64,000 nucleotides of DNA from an uncultured Alphaproteobacteria bacterium. Its GTDB lineage: Bacteria > Pseudomonadota > Alphaproteobacteria > HIMB59. The stretch lies in the NCBI GenBank assembly GCA_902599045.1, contig CACKEA010000001.1, positions 124,001 through 188,000 on the forward strand. The letters run 5' to 3'. The position numbers were made by a program, and so were the translations under genes. The notes under the pieces were generated by a model that was not told where the DNA came from, made no database searches, and saw only the letters and a list, made by a program, of their open reading frames with translations. Shown here piece after piece: positions 35,424 to 44,599 of this stretch (the first letter of the stretch is position 1; every line of letters begins with the position of its first letter).

Positions 35424-36016
35424 TTAACCATACTTTTGTTGTCAGGTATTAGATTAGCCATATTGCCATCTTGTTCCAATTTGCCGCGGATCTTCTCTAA
35501 AGCTAGTCGAATCCTTGATTTTACTGTCCCTAAAGGGATTTTCGTGATTTCTGCGATCTCTCCGTGTGATTTTTCTTCAAAAAAATTCATTTTTAATAGA
35601 TCCAATTGATCCTTTGGAAGGTCATCTAAATATTTTGCAACCATTTCAAATTTTTGATCGTGTTCTATATTTTCATCAGCTTTCGACTCCACAGGAGGCA
35701 ATATGGCGGTATCAATATCCTCTAAAATAGCTTTTCTTGTTTTTCTTAAAATATCAATTTTTTTATTTCGAGCGATCGTATAAATCCATGTACTGGGGGA
35801 CGCCACAGAAGAGTCATAATAATCAGCTTTGGTCCAGATTATGGTCATAGTCTCTTGAATTATCTCTTCTGCGATGGCTTCATCTGCTCCAGATTTCATT
35901 AAAAAAGATTTTAGTCTTGGACCAAAATAATCGAAAATTTTCTTAAAACTCCCAATATCTTGTCTTTCAGCTATATTTTTTAATGCATCCACAAAGGGAT
36001 TTTTCACTTTCGCCAT
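35420..36016 (-). CDS. rpoE: RpoE-type ECF RNA polymerase sigma factor
   Basis: A 198-residue ECF sigma factor from the ATG at 36016, which has GGAGAG just ahead; an upstream in-frame ATG at 36061 has no such site. Region 2 contains AEEIIQETMTIIW and ASPSTWIYTIARNKKID, and region 4 is SHGEIAEITKIPLGTVKSRIRLAL. The pairing with a ChrR-like anti-sigma places it in the ECF group that answers photooxidative or peroxide stress. It is divergent from the ialB-like gene. Confidence 0.93.
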   Translation of the reverse strand: MAKVKNPFVDALKNIAERQDIGSFKKIFDYFGPRLKSFLMKSGADEAIAEEIIQETMTIIWTKADYYDSSVASPSTWIYTIARNKKIDILRKTRKAILEDIDTAILPPVESKADENIEHDQKFEMVAKYLDDLPKDQLDLLKMNFFEEKSHGEIAEITKIPLGTVKSRIRLALEKIRGKLEQDGNMANLIPDNKSMVN

Positions 36017-36095
36017 AATCTCTCCAATTATCATCATTCCATTTATTATTTTAAAAAGCAATCTTAATTGGTATATTCTCTGACATCAAATCAGC

Positions 36096-36572
36096 ATGTT
36101 TATACAAAAATTATCATTTTTAGTTTTAGGCTTGAGCTTATTAACAAGCAATGCTTTAGCTAATCACTCCGTAGATTTCGAGCATGGCAAATGGTCCTTT
36201 AAAAAAATAAACAACAAAACATGCTCTATTTTTCAAGTTCCAACATCTGAAAAGGGTGATTACACAAACAGAGGCGCTGTTCTCTTTTATGTTTTTAAAG
36301 AAGGAGCTGCGGAATACGTTAGAGTAGATGCAGGCTACCCTTATGACTCTCAAAAATACGTTAAGGTAACTATCGACTCAAACAACTACCAATTTTTTGG
36401 AGAAGATGACTCCGCTTGGTCGATGGCAGACGATACTGTTATTATAAAAGCCTTGAAAGCAGGAAAAAAAATGACGGTTGTCGGGTATTCAAAAAGAGGA
36501 ACTGAAACAACAGATACATATACGCTCATAGGTTTTACTAGCGCATATAACTCTCTTCAACAAGACTGCTAA
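36096..36572 (+). CDS. IalB (invasion-associated locus B) family periplasmic protein
   Basis: A 158-residue protein with a signal peptide cleaved near SNALA-N (residues 18-23). The mature domain has the IalB pattern W-F/K-...TCSIFQVP near the start, two further short strands and a terminal cysteine (LQQDC) that could pair with the first. IalB homologues are widespread small periplasmic proteins in alphaproteobacteria with no proven enzyme activity. argG follows after 4 bases. Confidence 0.75.
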   Translation: MFIQKLSFLVLGLSLLTSNALANHSVDFEHGKWSFKKINNKTCSIFQVPTSEKGDYTNRGAVLFYVFKEGAAEYVRVDAGYPYDSQKYVKVTIDSNNYQFFGEDDSAWSMADDTVIIKALKAGKKMTVVGYSKRGTETTDTYTLIGFTSAYNSLQQDC

Positions 36573-36576
36573 AAAA

Positions 36577-37770
36577 ATGAAAAATAAAATTGTTTTAGCC
36601 TACTCAGGCGGATTAGATACAAGCGTAATATTAAAATGGTTACAAACAGAGTATAACGCAGACGTCATTGCCTACGCTGCAGACCTGGGGCAAGGAGCGG
36701 AGTTAACAGAAGCCAAAGCTAAAGCAAAAAGACTTGGTGCAAAAAAAATATACATCGAAAATTTAAAAGAAGAATTTGTTCGCGATTATGTCTTTCCTAT
36801 GTTTCGTTGTAATACGATCTACGAGGGGGAATATCTTTTAGGAACGTCTATTGCTAGACCGCTGATTGCGAAAAGACAAATTGAAATTGCAAAAAAAGAA
36901 AAAGCCAATGCCGTCTCGCATGGCGCCACAGGGAAAGGAAACGACCAGGTTCGCTTTGAGTTTTCTTATTACGCATTAGAGCCTAAAATAAAAGTGATTG
37001 CACCTTGGAGAGAATGGAACCTGTCTTCTAGAACAAAACTTTTAGAATTTGCAGCTAAAAATAACATTCCTATTATGAAACATAATAAAAAAGAGTCACC
37101 TTATAGTGTGGACGCAAATATATTACACCGATCAGCGGAAGGAAAAATCCTTGAAGATCCTTGGAAAAGACCACCGGAAAATGTATTTGGTATCTCTAAA
37201 AGCCCTCAGTCAGCTCCTAATAAAGAGACAGTAATCACCATTCAATTTAAAAACGGCGATCCCATTGCGATTAATGGAAAAAAACTCTCACCCTTTAATC
37301 TATTAGAAAAGCTTAATAAATTAGGCGCTGCTAATGGAATTGGAAGAGTAGATATCGTGGAGAACAGGTATGTTGGTATTAAATCACGCGGTGTTTATGA
37401 AACACCGGGTGGAACAATTCTTTTTAAAGCCCACCGCGCTATGGAAAGCATTACTTTAGATAGAGAGGAAGTTTTTACAAAAGACGAACTCATGCCCAAG
37501 TACGCGAGATTAATTTATAATGGGTATTGGTTTGCACCGGAAAGGGTGATGATGCAAAAAGCAATTGATGCCACTCAGAAAAGAGTTAACGGGCAAGTAA
37601 GGTTAGCTCTATACAAAGGTAATGTGATTGTTATTGGAAGACAGTCGCCCAACAGTTTATACGACGAAGATCTTGCAACCTTTGAGTCCTCAAATTACGA
37701 TCAGCGCGATGCAGAGGGTTTTATTAAACTCAATGCCCTAAGACTTAAAAAAAATAAACTTAAACTTTAA
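36577..37770 (+). CDS. argG: Argininosuccinate synthase
   Basis: Joins citrulline and aspartate with ATP to form argininosuccinate in arginine synthesis. The 397 residues match the family length. The ATP P-loop AYSGGLDTS is at 8-16, [13 protein letters not shown] binds aspartate and citrulline, and SYDEDLATF-like [11 protein letters not shown] closes the C-terminal region. It sits 4 bases after the IalB gene and is convergent with the folD side. Confidence 0.97.
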   Translation: MKNKIVLAYSGGLDTSVILKWLQTEYNADVIAYAADLGQGAELTEAKAKAKRLGAKKIYIENLKEEFVRDYVFPMFRCNTIYEGEYLLGTSIARPLIAKRQIEIAKKEKANAVSHGATGKGNDQVRFEFSYYALEPKIKVIAPWREWNLSSRTKLLEFAAKNNIPIMKHNKKESPYSVDANILHRSAEGKILEDPWKRPPENVFGISKSPQSAPNKETVITIQFKNGDPIAINGKKLSPFNLLEKLNKLGAANGIGRVDIVENRYVGIKSRGVYETPGGTILFKAHRAMESITLDREEVFTKDELMPKYARLIYNGYWFAPERVMMQKAIDATQKRVNGQVRLALYKGNVIVIGRQSPNSLYDEDLATFESSNYDQRDAEGFIKLNALRLKKNKLKL

Positions 37771-37782
37771 TTTTACTGAAAA

Positions 37783-37980
37783 TTATCCGTGCGTTAAAAA
37801 ATAATCAGAGATACCTAATTCCATTATATCAGCGATGACACCAACTATTTCATCTTTATGTGTGGGGCCAACCAATATTCTATACATGACAGGATCAGAT
37901 ATAAGAGTAGGGATTACTTCAACATCAGTTCCAATTTTAGTAGATACATCAATTGCAACTGCTTGAGATATATTTTTTTT
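37783..37980 (-). pseudogene. SPOR-domain C-terminal remnant
   Basis: Read on the minus strand, the 219-base gap between argG and folD is open for about 65 codons and encodes VEVIPTL...VMYRILVGPT followed by a helix and DYFLTHG. This is the second half of a SPOR peptidoglycan-binding domain, as at the end of RlpA. There is no usable start: a TAA and a run of ten A residues precede it. A -1 slip on that A-run would join it to a short frame overlapping the folD end. A decayed gene is the simplest reading; slippage is the alternative. Confidence 0.45.
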
Positions 37981-37989
37981 TTAATAACT

Positions 37990-38898
37990 CTAAATAGACC
38001 GTGGGTCGTCCAGACCTGCATGACGATAAGCGGAAGTGACAGTATTTCTTAACAAACATGCAATTGTCATTGGACCAACACCTCCTGGTACTGGAGTAAT
38101 CATAGAAGCTTTTGTTGAAGCACTTTCAAAATCTACATCACCAACAATTTTACTTCCCTCACTCCCGTCTTCTTTTGTGACAGGTATTCGATTGATACCA
38201 ACATCAATAACGACAGCACCTTCTTTCAACCAATTTGAATCAATCATCTCTGCCCTACCAATGGCGGCCACAATAATATCTGCTTTAGCGCACACATGTT
38301 CTATATTTTTAGTTTTAGAATGGACTACTGTTACGGTACAAGATTCTTCAATTAAAAGTTGTGACATCGGTTTTCCCACGATGTTTGATCTTCCAATCAC
38401 AACGGCATTCTTTCCTTTTAAGTCATCCACTTTATCTTTTAAAAGCAACAGAGAGCCTAAAGGAGTGCAGGGAATAAATGCTTGTTTTAACATAGCCCCA
38501 CCAATAGATAGTCTACCGGCATTAATAGCATGAAAACCATCCACATCTTTTTCAACAACTATTGTGTCAATGACTTTTCTCTCATCAATTTGTTCAGGCA
38601 GTGGTAATTGCACTAAAATACCATGGACCGTGCTATCGTTATTTAGTTCATCAATTAATTTCAGTAATGTCTCTTGATCTGTGCTAGCATCTAATTTGAA
38701 ATCTTTGGTTTTGATATTACACTCAGCGGCCATTTTGGATTTTTGGCCAACATACACTTTACTGGCAGGATTTTCGCCGACTAACACGACTGCTAAGCAA
38801 GGATCTACTTGTTTTTGAGTGATTAATTTATCGGCGTCTTCTTTAACCTCTGCTCTAATTTTAGCTGCAAAAGCTTTTCCATCAATTATGTCTGCCAT
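37990..38898 (-). CDS. folD: Methylenetetrahydrofolate dehydrogenase / methenyl-THF cyclohydrolase
   Basis: A bifunctional one-carbon enzyme giving 10-formyl-THF. The 302 residues contain YVGQKSKMA with the catalytic lysine (about residue 52-58), VQLPLPEQID, GRSNIVGKPM for NADP and the C-terminal PVPGGVGPMTIACLL. The tail after NTVTSAYRH adds a few residues (GLDDPRSI) beyond the usual end. yggT lies 14 bases upstream. Confidence 0.96.
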   Translation of the reverse strand: MADIIDGKAFAAKIRAEVKEDADKLITQKQVDPCLAVVLVGENPASKVYVGQKSKMAAECNIKTKDFKLDASTDQETLLKLIDELNNDSTVHGILVQLPLPEQIDERKVIDTIVVEKDVDGFHAINAGRLSIGGAMLKQAFIPCTPLGSLLLLKDKVDDLKGKNAVVIGRSNIVGKPMSQLLIEESCTVTVVHSKTKNIEHVCAKADIIVAAIGRAEMIDSNWLKEGAVVIDVGINRIPVTKEDGSEGSKIVGDVDFESASTKASMITPVPGGVGPMTIACLLRNTVTSAYRHAGLDDPRSI

Positions 38899-38912
38899 TT
38901 TTTATTCTCCCT

Positions 38913-39200
38913 TTACTGCCCTCTTGGCCAATATTCAATTAATAAATCTTTAAATAAATAAATAAGTAATATCAATAGTACCGGCGAGATATCTATTCCC
39001 CCAAAGTTAGGCAGATATCTTCGAATATAATTTAGGGGAGGATCAGTAAGTTTCTTAAAACTCTCAAAAACTTTCCATAAAAATACATTTTGACTATTTA
39101 AAATATTAAAGTGAAACAACCAAGATACGACTACGTAAAAAAATACAATCAAAGTGTAAAAATCTAGCAATCTTACCAAAAAAAGTAGTAGTGAACTCAC
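38913..39200 (-). CDS. YggT family membrane protein
   Basis: A 95-residue protein with two hydrophobic helices and the YggT signature FKKLTDPPLNYIRRYLPNFGGIDISPV between them. YggT proteins are small integral membrane proteins linked to cell division or osmotic tolerance; the mechanism is unknown. It lies between folD and the ABC ATPase gene, all on the minus strand. Confidence 0.88.
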   Translation of the reverse strand: MSSLLLFLVRLLDFYTLIVFFYVVVSWLFHFNILNSQNVFLWKVFESFKKLTDPPLNYIRRYLPNFGGIDISPVLLILLIYLFKDLLIEYWPRGQ

Positions 39201-39222
39201 TTTGATAAATTATAAAAAATTA

Positions 39223-39987
39223 TTATTCGCGTCTATTAAATAAGAAATTTCTACATCGCTCTGATTGGGGATTTGAGAAAACTGTGTCAGGATGTCCTTG
39301 CTCTTCTACTAGCCCATCATGAAGAAAAATTACATTATTAGAAACTTTCCGAGCAAATTCCATTTCATGAGTTACCACTAACATCGTTTTCCCTCCCTCG
39401 GCTAATTTTCTTATCACAGATAAAACCTCATCAACCAATTCTGGATCCAAGGAGGAAGTTGGTTCATCAAATAGTAAAATTTCAGGCGAGATGGCTAAGG
39501 CCCGAGCTATCGCTGCTCGTTGCTGTTGTCCTCCAGATAAATGTGCGGGGTATTCATTAGCCTTCTCTTCTATTCCAACTTGTTTTAATAACTCCATTCC
39601 CATACTCTCTGACTCTTGTTTATTTTTTCCTAATACATGAATTGGAGCTTCAATAATATTTTCTAAAATTGTCATATGAGTCCATAGGTTAAAGCTCTGA
39701 AAGACCATACCTAGTTTTTTTCTGATAGAGGTAATTTTTGATTGGATGTTTTTGTTGGGGCTATTGAGATCTTCTTTTTGACAATCGATAATCTCTCCTA
39801 AAACGTTAATTGTCCCAGAATTAGGAGTTTCTAAAAAATTGATACATCTCAAAAGAGTACTTTTTCCAGAGCCTGAGCTTCCGATAATACTTATGACATC
39901 GCCTTGCTCAGCTTGTAAATCTAGCCCTTTTAAAACCTTATTTTCTCCAAAGTTTTTCTCAAGATTTTGTAACTCTAAGATATTCAT
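39223..39987 (-). CDS. Polar amino acid ABC transporter ATP-binding protein
   Basis: A 254-residue ABC ATPase of the GlnQ/HisP type. Walker A is GSSGSGKST (about 35-43), the signature is LSGGQQQR, Walker B is LLFDEPTSSLD, and the switch histidine is in VTHEMEF. It is transcribed away from the binding protein and permease genes at 40118-43751, which lack an ATPase, so it almost certainly energises that importer. Confidence 0.93.
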   Translation of the reverse strand: MNILELQNLEKNFGENKVLKGLDLQAEQGDVISIIGSSGSGKSTLLRCINFLETPNSGTINVLGEIIDCQKEDLNSPNKNIQSKITSIRKKLGMVFQSFNLWTHMTILENIIEAPIHVLGKNKQESESMGMELLKQVGIEEKANEYPAHLSGGQQQRAAIARALAISPEILLFDEPTSSLDPELVDEVLSVIRKLAEGGKTMLVVTHEMEFARKVSNNVIFLHDGLVEEQGHPDTVFSNPQSERCRNFLFNRRE

Positions 39988-40104
39988 CTATTTCCTAATA
40001 TCTCATTTTTTCTAATTTATTGATATTCCTAATGTGAATTATAAAAGTTTATTCTTTTGGTTAATTTTAGTTTATATTTTCTTCTAATAATTATTCAATT
40101 TTAC

Positions 40105-40111
40105 AGAGGAG
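40105..40111 (+). promoter_or_regulatory. Strong ribosome-binding site of the substrate-binding protein
   Basis: AGAGGAG lies 6 bases before the ATG at 40118. This strong Shine-Dalgarno match, rare in this window, fits the high expression expected of a periplasmic binding protein. Confidence 0.75.
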
Positions 40112-40117
40112 AAAATT

Positions 40118-40840
40118 ATGAAAAAAACATTACTATCAGCATTCCTCGCATTATTTATGTCGGGTACAGCATTTGCAGATACTGTGCGTATGGGTACAGA
40201 GGGAGCTTATCCTCCATATAACTTCATTAATGATAATGGCGAAGTTGATGGATTCGAAAAAGATGTTGGCGACATGCTTTGTGTTCGTGCAAATTTAGAT
40301 TGCGTTTGGGTTATAAACGAGTGGGACTCTATCATTCCTAATTTAGTATCTGGTAACTACGATACAATTATTGCTGGTATGTCAATTACCGCAGAGCGTG
40401 ATGAAGTGATTGACTTTACACAAGATTATTTTCCACCATCCCCATCAGTGTATATGGGTATGAGTGGTGCTGACATCGATGTAAATAGTGCTGTCATTGC
40501 AGCTCAAACTGCAACTATACAGGCAGGCTATGTTGCAGAAAGTGGAGCGACTTTAGTTGAATTTGCAACAGCAGAAGAAACAATCTCTGCAGTACAAAAT
40601 GGTGAAGCGGATGCTGTTCTAGCTGATGGCGATTATCTTTCATCTATCATCGCAGAGTCAAACGGTGAATTTGCGAATGTAGGTGAAGTATCTATCGGTG
40701 GTGGTGTTGGAATGGGTATCCGTGAGTCTGATGGTGAATTAAAAGCTAAAATGAATGCAGCTATTAGTTCAATGAAAGATGACGGATCTTTAAATGCACT
40801 AATTAAAAAGTGGTTTGGTTTCGAAGCCGCAACTTTTTAA
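40118..40840 (+). CDS. ABC transporter periplasmic amino acid-binding protein
   Basis: A 240-residue family 3 solute-binding protein. The signal peptide ends at TAFA-D (about residue 20). The mature protein begins VRMGTEGAYPPYNF, then VDGFEKDVGDML, NYDTIIAGMSITAERDE and FTQDYFPP, which are the canonical family 3 blocks for lysine/arginine/ornithine or histidine-type ligands. It is followed by an intrinsic terminator, so it can be made in excess over the downstream permeases. Confidence 0.93.
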   Translation: MKKTLLSAFLALFMSGTAFADTVRMGTEGAYPPYNFINDNGEVDGFEKDVGDMLCVRANLDCVWVINEWDSIIPNLVSGNYDTIIAGMSITAERDEVIDFTQDYFPPSPSVYMGMSGADIDVNSAVIAAQTATIQAGYVAESGATLVEFATAEETISAVQNGEADAVLADGDYLSSIIAESNGEFANVGEVSIGGGVGMGIRESDGELKAKMNAAISSMKDDGSLNALIKKWFGFEAATF

Positions 40841-40866
40841 GATTATTTAATTTAAATTACAAAAAA

Positions 40867-40898
40867 TGAGGGCGGTTATACCGTCCTCATACTTTTTT
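40867..40898 (+). terminator. Rho-independent terminator after the binding-protein gene
   Basis: TGAGGGCGG pairs with CCGTCCTCA (one G-T pair) across loop TTATA and is followed by a run of seven T residues. It lies between the binding-protein gene and the oxidoreductase gene and likely reduces read-through to the permeases. Confidence 0.9.
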
Positions 40899-40952
40899 TC
40901 TAATACTATTTATTCAATAATCACTCAAACATAATATAAAGTCCAACTTACA

Positions 40953-42047
40953 ATGATTATAGTTGGTGCAGGAATTGTAGGAGCATCTTTTGCATACCAC
41001 GCCCATCAAAAGGGTGTAAATCAAATTACTGTTTTATCGTCAGATCTCCCTGGGGATAAAAACCAAGCTACTACCAATACCTGGGGTTGGGTTAATGGAT
41101 ATGCCAGTAATGATAAAAGCTATGCCTCTTTTCGTCAGGCCAATTTGAACTACTGGCCAGAATTAATAAATGACATTTCAAACTTAGAGCATTCCTCTAA
41201 GGGTGCATTTATTTGGGACCTCGATGAGAAAGAATTACATCAAACCATAAAACAACATCAAAGTTGGGGCCAATCAGTAAAAATATCAACTAAATCAGAG
41301 TTACGAGGACATTTACCAAACTTAATAAACAGCCCAACTCTGGCTGGTTTTGGTATTGATGACTTGGCTATTGAGGGTGTTAGGGCAACACAAGAACTTT
41401 TCAAAGCAAGTGAATCAAAAATAATAAAAGTTAATGTTAAAGAGTTGGTTTGCGAGAACAATATTGTGACAGGTGTAAGAACTGATGATGAAATTATTTA
41501 TGATAACGAAGTAGTAATAACAGCAGGACTTGGCGCTCCTGATTTATTATCAACTATAGATATTCATTTTGAAATGCGATCGAGTTTAGGTTTGTTAGCT
41601 TATACAAATCCATTACCAAGTTTATTAAATCACCCAATCACAGGTTTTGACTTCCATGCTCGGCAAGATGATAAAGGCAGGTTAATAATAGGTGGAAGAT
41701 TTGATGATGACGTGAGTAACGTCCAAAACATAAAGGAAACTGCTGAAAAACTTGTTCAAGACATGGCAACTAGGCTCAACTATAATGGAAAGATGATCTT
41801 AGATTATTTTACACTTGGTAGCAGACCATTGCCCATTGATGGAAGGCCAAAGATCGGCCGCCTTGTAAATAGTAAAGGTCAAAAAATTAATGGAATTTAT
41901 TTAGCAGTTATGCATTCAGGCATAACTAATGCACCACTAGCTGGCAAGCTTGGCATCGATGAAGTTATTACAGGGAAAAGAAATAATTTAATTCAAGATT
42001 TTTTTCCACAAACATTTAATAAATCAGAGAATTTCCAAGATGTTTAG
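40953..42047 (+). CDS. DAO-family FAD-dependent oxidoreductase
   Basis: A 364-residue flavoprotein of the D-amino acid oxidase/glycine oxidase fold. MIIVGAGIVGASFAYH is the N-terminal dinucleotide-binding motif; LGSRPLPIDGRPKIG and LAVMHSGITNAPLAGKL form the C-terminal FAD contact. No signal peptide, so it acts in the cytoplasm. Its place between the binding protein and permeases, with an 8-base overlap into the first permease, suggests it oxidises the imported compound, for example a D-amino acid, N-methyl amino acid or opine. The substrate is inference. Confidence 0.88.
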   Translation: MIIVGAGIVGASFAYHAHQKGVNQITVLSSDLPGDKNQATTNTWGWVNGYASNDKSYASFRQANLNYWPELINDISNLEHSSKGAFIWDLDEKELHQTIKQHQSWGQSVKISTKSELRGHLPNLINSPTLAGFGIDDLAIEGVRATQELFKASESKIIKVNVKELVCENNIVTGVRTDDEIIYDNEVVITAGLGAPDLLSTIDIHFEMRSSLGLLAYTNPLPSLLNHPITGFDFHARQDDKGRLIIGGRFDDDVSNVQNIKETAEKLVQDMATRLNYNGKMILDYFTLGSRPLPIDGRPKIGRLVNSKGQKINGIYLAVMHSGITNAPLAGKLGIDEVITGKRNNLIQDFFPQTFNKSENFQDV

Positions 42048-42906
42048 TTATTGTGTAGATCCTAAAACCCTTGAGGGGTTAATGTGGTTATCATGTTATG
42101 TCACCACAACAAAACATATGTCGTTTTATTATTCATTTTTTGTTGTGATGGGTTTGCTTTCTTTGGCAGCTCCATTGGCGATGGCTTTTGGATTTGCTGG
42201 AGCCACTGCTGCTAGATCATCTTTAAAAATAGTTCGAGCTCTTGGAAAAGGATATCTTGCAATGATAAGAGGCATACCTGATATCGTTTTCTTTTTATTC
42301 ATTCCAATAGCGCTTGATCAGGCTTTTGAATATTTACGACACAAAGTTTTATGCTCTGATGTTACAGAGGCAGTTAGGCAAGGTAACGATTTTGTTGTAT
42401 GTGCAGCTGCAAAACTCCCTTTAAACACAGCTAGTGAATGGGTACACGACATTTATGGATTTTCTCTTGCTTTACTTGCTTTTGGCTTTGTATTTGGGGC
42501 CTTTGCGGGCAATGTGTTATCCGGTGCTATGGCTGCAGTCCCAAAAGCTCAAATAGAAACAGGAGAAGCCTATGGTTTTTCATCAAGTCAAATTTTTAGA
42601 AGAATTCTTATTCCACAAATGTGGATTTATGCTCTGCCAGGTCTATCAAATTTATGGATGATTTTAATCAAAGCAACTCCATTACTATTTCTTTTGGGTA
42701 TTGAGGACATCGTCTATTGGGCTAAAGAACTAGGTGGAATTAAAACGGGCGTATACGAATACCCTCATCCTGATTGGCGTGCTTGGTATTTTGGTGTACT
42801 GATGATTTTTTATTTATCTCTAACTTATTTATCTCAATCCGTTTTAGACAAACTTTCTACAAGGCTTTCTAAAGGACAAGCTACTATGGCAGGTAAGGCA
42901 GTTTAA
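42040..42906 (+). CDS. Amino acid ABC transporter permease (first)
   Basis: A 288-residue HisQ/HisM-type permease with about five hydrophobic helices. MIRGIPDIVFFLF is the RGxP motif, and GEAYGFSSSQIFRRILIPQ is the EAA loop that docks on the ATPase. The stop and the start of the next permease share one base, so the two are made together as a heterodimer. Confidence 0.93.
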   Translation: MFSYCVDPKTLEGLMWLSCYVTTTKHMSFYYSFFVVMGLLSLAAPLAMAFGFAGATAARSSLKIVRALGKGYLAMIRGIPDIVFFLFIPIALDQAFEYLRHKVLCSDVTEAVRQGNDFVVCAAAKLPLNTASEWVHDIYGFSLALLAFGFVFGAFAGNVLSGAMAAVPKAQIETGEAYGFSSSQIFRRILIPQMWIYALPGLSNLWMILIKATPLLFLLGIEDIVYWAKELGGIKTGVYEYPHPDWRAWYFGVLMIFYLSLTYLSQSVLDKLSTRLSKGQATMAGKAV

Positions 42907-43751
42907 TGTCTAGCTGTTTTCAAACTCTTTCTGATTACGGCCTTAGATCTATAGGGTATGGAGAGAGACTTTTACCAAAGGCCGATATAACACTTTGTGA
43001 GCAATTTGTATTAATCGGTTCGGGTATGATTTGGAATATATATTTTGCAATTTTAGCATTATTGTTTGGCTTTTTCTTTGCCACTGTTTTGGCTTTAGGG
43101 AAAAATTCAAAATTATTTTTGTTAAACGCTCCATGTCGAGCCTTTATTTTTATTTTCAGAGGCTCGCCTTTATTTATTCAGTTTTTCTTTGCGTATGATT
43201 TATTTGTACTTTTACCAAGGCTAGGGGTTGATATAGATTTAGGATTTCTTGTTGTAACCGTTGAAACACGTTGGCTTACAAAGGCTTGGTTAGGCGCTTT
43301 AATTGTTTTGTTTTTTAATACATCTGCCTATGCAGGAGAAATTTTTTATGGTGCACTGCGTGCTGTTCCAAGTCAGGATTTAGAGTCTGCAGATGCATTT
43401 GGTTTTACAGGAATTAAAAAATTTAGACGCATTATCTGGCCAACTATGCTTCGTTTAGCTTGGCCCTCCTATACCAATGAGGCAATTTTTATGTTTCACG
43501 CAACAACATTGGTTTTCTTTACGGGTTTTCCTGCTTGGCAACAAAAAGGGGATGCAATTTACTATGCTAGCTATTTTGCTGATAAGACCTTTAATCCCTT
43601 TGTTCCTTATCCAATTGTTGGCTTTTATTTCATATTATTAACTTTATTTATAATTGGTTTGTTCGGCCTGATTAACCGACAGTTGAATAAACATTTACCA
43701 ACCAATGAACGAAAAAGATTAAAGATTAATAAATATAACCTGATGAGGTAG
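42906..43751 (+). CDS. Amino acid ABC transporter permease (second)
   Basis: A 281-residue HisM-type permease. FRGSPLFIQFFF is the RGxP motif and ADAFGFTGIKKFRRIIWP is the EAA loop. It pairs with the preceding permease and with the ATPase at 39223. It ends 19 bases before the convergent ccmH gene. Confidence 0.93.
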   Translation: MSSCFQTLSDYGLRSIGYGERLLPKADITLCEQFVLIGSGMIWNIYFAILALLFGFFFATVLALGKNSKLFLLNAPCRAFIFIFRGSPLFIQFFFAYDLFVLLPRLGVDIDLGFLVVTVETRWLTKAWLGALIVLFFNTSAYAGEIFYGALRAVPSQDLESADAFGFTGIKKFRRIIWPTMLRLAWPSYTNEAIFMFHATTLVFFTGFPAWQQKGDAIYYASYFADKTFNPFVPYPIVGFYFILLTLFIIGLFGLINRQLNKHLPTNERKRLKINKYNLMR

Positions 43752-43770
43752 ATAGCTGTAATAGTATCTC

Positions 43771-44142
43771 TTATGTTTTTTTAAAAAATTTAATTTTATT
43801 TCTTATGAATATAAAAATTATGAAGAGCATAATTAAAGGTGTACCCCAGAGCAAATAATGATTTTTTTGTGGATTAAAAGATATTTCCTCACCATAAATC
43901 TTTACTAATTCTGCATCAATCTCATTAACAGTCATTCCAGAATTATATTTTTTTTGAATTTGTTCCTTTATATTTATTGCAAATTCTGTATCAGACTCTT
44001 GTATGCTTTGTCCCTCACAAACCAAACATCTAATTGTTTTGTAATAATCGCTTAATTCATTCACGCCAGCAAAGCTAATCGTAGACATATGAATTATTAA
44101 AATTGTAATTAATAATTTATAAATATTGCTCGATATCTTCAT
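43771..44142 (-). CDS. ccmH: Cytochrome c maturation protein CcmH
   Basis: A 123-residue thiol-redox protein of system I cytochrome c maturation that reduces the apocytochrome haem-binding cysteines. It has a signal anchor, the RCLVCEGQSIQES motif (R38, C39, C42) and one C-terminal membrane helix. No CcmI-type TPR extension is present and none lies nearby. It is the last gene of the ccm operon and overlaps ccmG by 26 bases. Confidence 0.93.
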   Translation of the reverse strand: MKISSNIYKLLITILIIHMSTISFAGVNELSDYYKTIRCLVCEGQSIQESDTEFAINIKEQIQKKYNSGMTVNEIDAELVKIYGEEISFNPQKNHYLLWGTPLIMLFIIFIFIRNKIKFFKKT

Positions 44143-44599
44143 AAAACAAAGGCCCTTGTATTTTTTTTTGGATAATATTATTTACAATAAAATATGTTTC
44201 AGGAACACCAATTAAACCCATTTCATAAGCAATAGTCCCATCATCCCTTAAGATGTGTTCAAAAGGATTACCGTGTTCTTTAATCCATTCTTTAAAATTC
44301 TCCTCATCATCTCTAAAATTAACACCAATAATTTTTATTCCTTGTTTTTTCATTTCCATTAAAAGTGGATGTTCTGCTAGACAAGGCTTACACCAAGATG
44401 CAAAAAAATTTACAACATAAAATTCACCCAGAGCTTTTTCATCAATTAATTCATTATTATAAAAATCAGGTGTCTCAAACACTAAGCTAGATATTTCTTC
44501 CTGTTTGTTGTTTTTATCTGTTGTTTGGTTTAAATAAAAAAGCACACAAGCAACTAGTACCACTACACCCATCACGGGTATTATTAAATTTTTTTTCAT
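44117..44599 (-). CDS. ccmG: Cytochrome c maturation thioredoxin CcmG (DsbE)
   Basis: A 160-residue membrane-anchored periplasmic thioredoxin. One N-terminal helix (about 5-22), the active site WCKPC (69-73) and GVPETYFI with the cis-proline. It keeps CcmH and apocytochromes reduced. It overlaps ccmF by 4 bases and ccmH by 26. Confidence 0.95.
   Translation of the reverse strand: MKKNLIIPVMGVVVLVACVLFYLNQTTDKNNKQEEISSLVFETPDFYNNELIDEKALGEFYVVNFFASWCKPCLAEHPLLMEMKKQGIKIIGVNFRDDEENFKEWIKEHGNPFEHILRDDGTIAYEMGLIGVPETYFIVNNIIQKKIQGPLFYEDIEQYL

Noticed and set aside
38036-38533. Antisense open frame inside folD
   Set aside because: It mirrors the folD sequence; folD is fully supported by its motifs.
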